Assembly: GCA_910583695.1 (NCBI GenBank) | Contig: CAJTZL010000014.1 | Span: 1-51,155, forward strand | Origin: an uncultured Oscillibacter sp. | GTDB taxonomy: Bacteria > Bacillota > Clostridia > Oscillospirales > Oscillospiraceae | Length of the DNA: 51,155 nt | Reading direction: 5' to 3' | Shown here: positions 48,761 through 51,155 of the stretch, piece by piece | Layout: each line of letters begins with the position of its first letter | Numbering within the stretch: position 1 is the first letter of the stretch | The notes under the pieces: model-generated | Told to the model about the DNA's origin: nothing | What the model saw: only the letters and a program-made list of their open reading frames with translations | Database searches by the model: none | Translations under genes and position numbers: made by a program

Positions 48761-49870
48761 ATGAGAAAAAGGAAACGACTGCCCGTCATAGCTGCGACCA
48801 TTTTTCTGATCGGCATATTATGGGTCATGACGCCCATGGCTGCGCGGCTGTCTTTCAGTCTGCGGATTTCCCGCGCAAGCGCCGCCGCTGATGAAGATGC
48901 CGTTGATTATGTAACATACGACGGAGGCCGTCTCGTTTTTGCCAACAAGGAATCCCTGCAATTTCTTTCAAGGGTGGCCTTGGAAGGAGAACTGGAGGAT
49001 GTGACAGGCTGCGATCTCGCCCCGTGGCCCACCCCTGTTTACTATATGGATGATTGGCAGATTGGCGGTAATGACTGCCTGCTCTATCATCATTTTGGCA
49101 GGCTTTACATCATTACTCCAAAGGGTTATGATGCAGGGGAGCATTTTCAGAAACTCATAGACAGTGCAATGCTGTTTTTCGAAGATGAATCCGGTCAGGT
49201 TCAACTGATTCAGCCCTGCGTGGCGAACCGGGTAGATCTCCTGCATGAAACGGGAGACAGGGCACGGGATGCCGCCGTGACCTTTACGGATGAAAAGACG
49301 GTTTCGGAGCTGGCGGCTCTGTACGATACCCTTCAAACGCAGTCAACCAGCCGCCCCATGGCGGAGGATCGTTATGTTCTGACGTTCTATCAGGGGAACA
49401 GAGCGCTCTGGTCCTGGCGGATCGCCCCTTGGGAGGATGACGGATGGGTGATATCCTCCAGCTCATTAGAACGTGGAAATTATAGGGTGACAAACGGATT
49501 TGACTTTGACAGGCTGGCGGAGCTGTCTAGGGGACAGCAGGCGGAAGCGCAGAACGGAGCCGTCCTGCTTTCCGATCTGATCTCCTCCGATGTGTCGGGT
49601 GTAAAAGTAAACGGCCAGGGAAAGACCGTCGAGCTGAACGAATCGGAGCTGGCGGACTTCTTTGAGCGCATAAAAGGAATTGCGTACTGCACCGCCAGTG
49701 AGGGAGAAACCAATATGATCACCGCTCCCGGCGCGATTACAGTTACCATCACGGTTCAATACACGGACGGCGAAAGCGAACAGTTCACACTGCCGTATTG
49801 TCTGCACGAGGAGACGCTGTATATCGCTCCCGCTCAGTCAATTGCGGCTTTTTCGCATTACCTCGCTTGA
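48761..49870 (+). CDS. membrane-anchored extracytoplasmic protein, unknown
   Basis: 369 residues. After a very basic start (MRKRKRLP) comes one membrane helix (VIAATIFLIGILWVMTPMA, about 9-27). The rest is a soluble beta-rich region, with WPTPVYYMDDWQIGGND, LYIITPKGYDAGEHF and, near the end, AITVTITVQYTDGESEQFT. ATG 48761 lies behind a run of G (GGGGGGG); the upstream extension to 48716 is not supported. No family is recognised. The genes from 47336 to here are co-directional and may form one unit. Confidence 0.7.
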   Translation: MRKRKRLPVIAATIFLIGILWVMTPMAARLSFSLRISRASAAADEDAVDYVTYDGGRLVFANKESLQFLSRVALEGELEDVTGCDLAPWPTPVYYMDDWQIGGNDCLLYHHFGRLYIITPKGYDAGEHFQKLIDSAMLFFEDESGQVQLIQPCVANRVDLLHETGDRARDAAVTFTDEKTVSELAALYDTLQTQSTSRPMAEDRYVLTFYQGNRALWSWRIAPWEDDGWVISSSSLERGNYRVTNGFDFDRLAELSRGQQAEAQNGAVLLSDLISSDVSGVKVNGQGKTVELNESELADFFERIKGIAYCTASEGETNMITAPGAITVTITVQYTDGESEQFTLPYCLHEETLYIAPAQSIAAFSHYLA

Positions 49871-49967
49871 CGGCCGCATTGGGCCGCTGACACAATAAAA
49901 TTTCAAAGCATGGCGCAGACGCGGAAAGCAAGCGGATTCGTTTGCTTGGAGGCGCTGTAATGGGAGA

Positions 49968-50078
49968 CTATACGCGCTGGAACGCCAGCTCCTGAGCGGC
50001 GGCGTTCAGCTTGTCTGCGGCCTTGGGGCCAAATTCGGTTGTATCTTTCGGCATATAGCCGCGTCTGACAGTTTCCAT
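49968..50078 (-). CDS. 36-residue small protein candidate
   Basis: ATG 50078 to TAG 49968 on the minus strand encodes a short soluble peptide (METVRRGYMPKDTTEFGPKA, then ADKLNAAAQELAFQRV) with a helical second half. It starts 14 bases after the stop of the Imm22-like gene, and AAGGA lies about 11 bases upstream. Placement favours a real co-transcribed gene, but the evidence is thin. Confidence 0.4.
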   Translation of the reverse strand: METVRRGYMPKDTTEFGPKAADKLNAAAQELAFQRV

Positions 50079-50092
50079 GGTGGCTGTATTCC

Positions 50093-50479
50093 TTAATCTA
50101 AGTCACATGGAACAGCACCCAAAAAAGTCACTGGTGCATTGAGATTGAAGCCGTTTTCTTCTGGGTCATATTTGTAGTTGTAGACCAAAATCGCCGCATT
50201 GCAGGGCTGTTTCAGACCCTGCGGAAACAGTTTTTTCAATTCCGGGCCTATTGCCGTACCTTCGGAATAATGGCAAACCAACGCTTCCGGGTCCGTTGTA
50301 AACTCATGCACGCTTCGCTCCGAAAAATCTATGTCAAAAGGATAGATGTCACAGCCGTCAAAAAAATCCTGGCTAAAAGGAGAAATGTCACGCCCTGCTA
50401 TATCGTCAAAATATTCCTTTAATGCTTGATCCGTCTCAAATACACCCGCCCAAACAGATACAATACCTTCCTGCTCCAT
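50093..50479 (-). CDS. Imm22-like immunity protein
   Basis: 128 residues matching the layout of Immunity protein 22: the opening VSVWAGVFETDQALKEYFDD, the Asp/Phe-rich middle SPFSQDFFDGCDIYPFDIDF, CNAAILVYNYKYDPEENGF, and the closing VTFLGAVPCD. Such proteins neutralise polymorphic toxins delivered between bacteria. ATG 50479 has GGAGGAGG 9 bases upstream. No toxin gene is visible in the window, so it would be an orphan immunity gene. Confidence 0.65.
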   Translation of the reverse strand: MEQEGIVSVWAGVFETDQALKEYFDDIAGRDISPFSQDFFDGCDIYPFDIDFSERSVHEFTTDPEALVCHYSEGTAIGPELKKLFPQGLKQPCNAAILVYNYKYDPEENGFNLNAPVTFLGAVPCDLD

Positions 50480-50662
50480 TAAAAATTCCTCCTCCGACTC
50501 CGAAATTCAGATTTATCGCCTTGATTATACCATCATCCCAGTCCCAGTTCAATCTGTTTTCTGAACGAAACCATCCAGCTTCCCACCTTGACAACCCCAT
50601 TGGCAAGGTCTACTATAAACGCAGAAAAGCGCCGGTGGGCGCTGTGAACGGGAGGCGGCTTT

Positions 50663-51155
50663 ATGAAATATGTCAGGCGGATCGTCTATAGCCTGCTGCT
50701 GACGGCGGCGGTGAACGCCCTGCCGCTGGTCTGGCTGCTGTACGCCAAGAGTTTGAGCTCCGGCGCAGGGTGGCTGTTTCTGCCCCTGGCGGCGGCGTTC
50801 CTCTGGGTCAATCTCCGCCCCATTCCGAAGGCGGGTCCCACCAAGCGCATCCAGCGGCTGGCGGAGGGCTGTGAGCTGCTGCGGCTGTTCTGCGTGACCG
50901 CCACGGCCACCGTCCTGCTCCAGCTCCTCTGGCTGAACGTCCTGTACACGGATTTTGCGGAAAACGGCTTCCTTGCGTGGTGGACGGTTTTTGGGGGCGC
51001 GGCGGGTCTGCTGCTGGCGGTGCTCCTGCTGGCCGTGGTCTTCTGGAACGGCATGATCCGGGTCTACCTCACCTCGGTGCAGCTGGGGATCAAGCACCGG
51101 GTTCTGGCGGCGCTGTGCGGGTGGATTCCCCTGGTGAACCTCTGGTATCTGGCAA
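50663..51155 (+). CDS. polytopic membrane protein, cut by the window end
   Basis: ATG 50663 with RBS GGGAGG opens a frame with no stop up to the last base (164 codons seen). It shows about five hydrophobic segments (SLLLTAAVNALPLVWLLYA; LFLPLAAAFLWVNL; a third around FCVTATATVLLQLLWL; GGAAGLLLAVLLLAVVFW; CGWIPLVNLWYL). No family is recognised. Confidence 0.7.
   Translation, partial: MKYVRRIVYSLLLTAAVNALPLVWLLYAKSLSSGAGWLFLPLAAAFLWVNLRPIPKAGPTKRIQRLAEGCELLRLFCVTATATVLLQLLWLNVLYTDFAENGFLAWWTVFGGAAGLLLAVLLLAVVFWNGMIRVYLTSVQLGIKHRVLAALCGWIPLVNLWYLA

Overview
The window looks like a chromosomal segment of a GC-rich, Gram-positive (monoderm) gut clostridium of the Oscillospiraceae/Ruminococcaceae type. 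This is inferred from strong AGGAGG-type ribosome binding sites, S-layer homology (SLH) surface proteins, a Tad pilus locus with no secretin, and the families present. The species cannot be named from the sequence.

Region 1 (1-1640) is a recombination scar. A tyrosine integrase tail lies just beyond the 3' end of tRNA-Thr(CGU). A frameshifted serine-recombinase remnant follows, with several hairpins and two near-identical 21-bp repeats carrying a GTATAC core.

Region 2 (1641-24597) is one long co-directional cluster with mostly overlapping or closely spaced genes. It encodes a Tad/Flp-type pilus or secretion machine: TadZ/CpaE-like ATPase, TadA/CpaF ATPase, TadB, TadC, a Flp-like pilin, two TadE-like pseudopilins, an 845-residue TadG/DUF5702-like protein and a TadV prepilin peptidase. 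It also holds a complete Ser/Thr phospho-signalling set: a PP2C phosphatase at the front, and an FHA protein and a transmembrane Ser/Thr kinase with a large outer domain behind. A WG-repeat protein and two very large secreted SLH proteins complete it; one of these carries BspA-type leucine-rich repeats. The layout suggests an envelope appendage or surface-protein system under phosphorylation control.

Region 3 (24803-28224, minus strand) is decayed: an SNF2-type helicase pseudogene with frameshifts and lost motifs, a ParB-like gene that has lost its start, and an IS5-family fragment fused to that gene.

Region 4 (28225-36484) is an apparently intact Wadjet type II anti-plasmid system, jetABCD, on the minus strand with translationally coupled genes and a good promoter. 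A small resolvase-like gene converges on jetD.

Region 5 (36485-42974) holds an AT-richer spacer and then two hybrid histidine kinases in tandem: a soluble GAF/PAS sensor with one receiver, and a membrane sensor with a pseudo-receiver plus a true receiver.

Region 6 (42975-51155) contains a cluster of hairpins, two minus-strand membrane proteins, a divergent ECF sigma factor with a coupled anti-sigma-like protein carrying two DUF4367-like repeats, a tandem pair of unrecognised paralogues, small membrane proteins, an Imm22-like immunity gene followed by a 36-codon frame, and a membrane protein cut by the window end.
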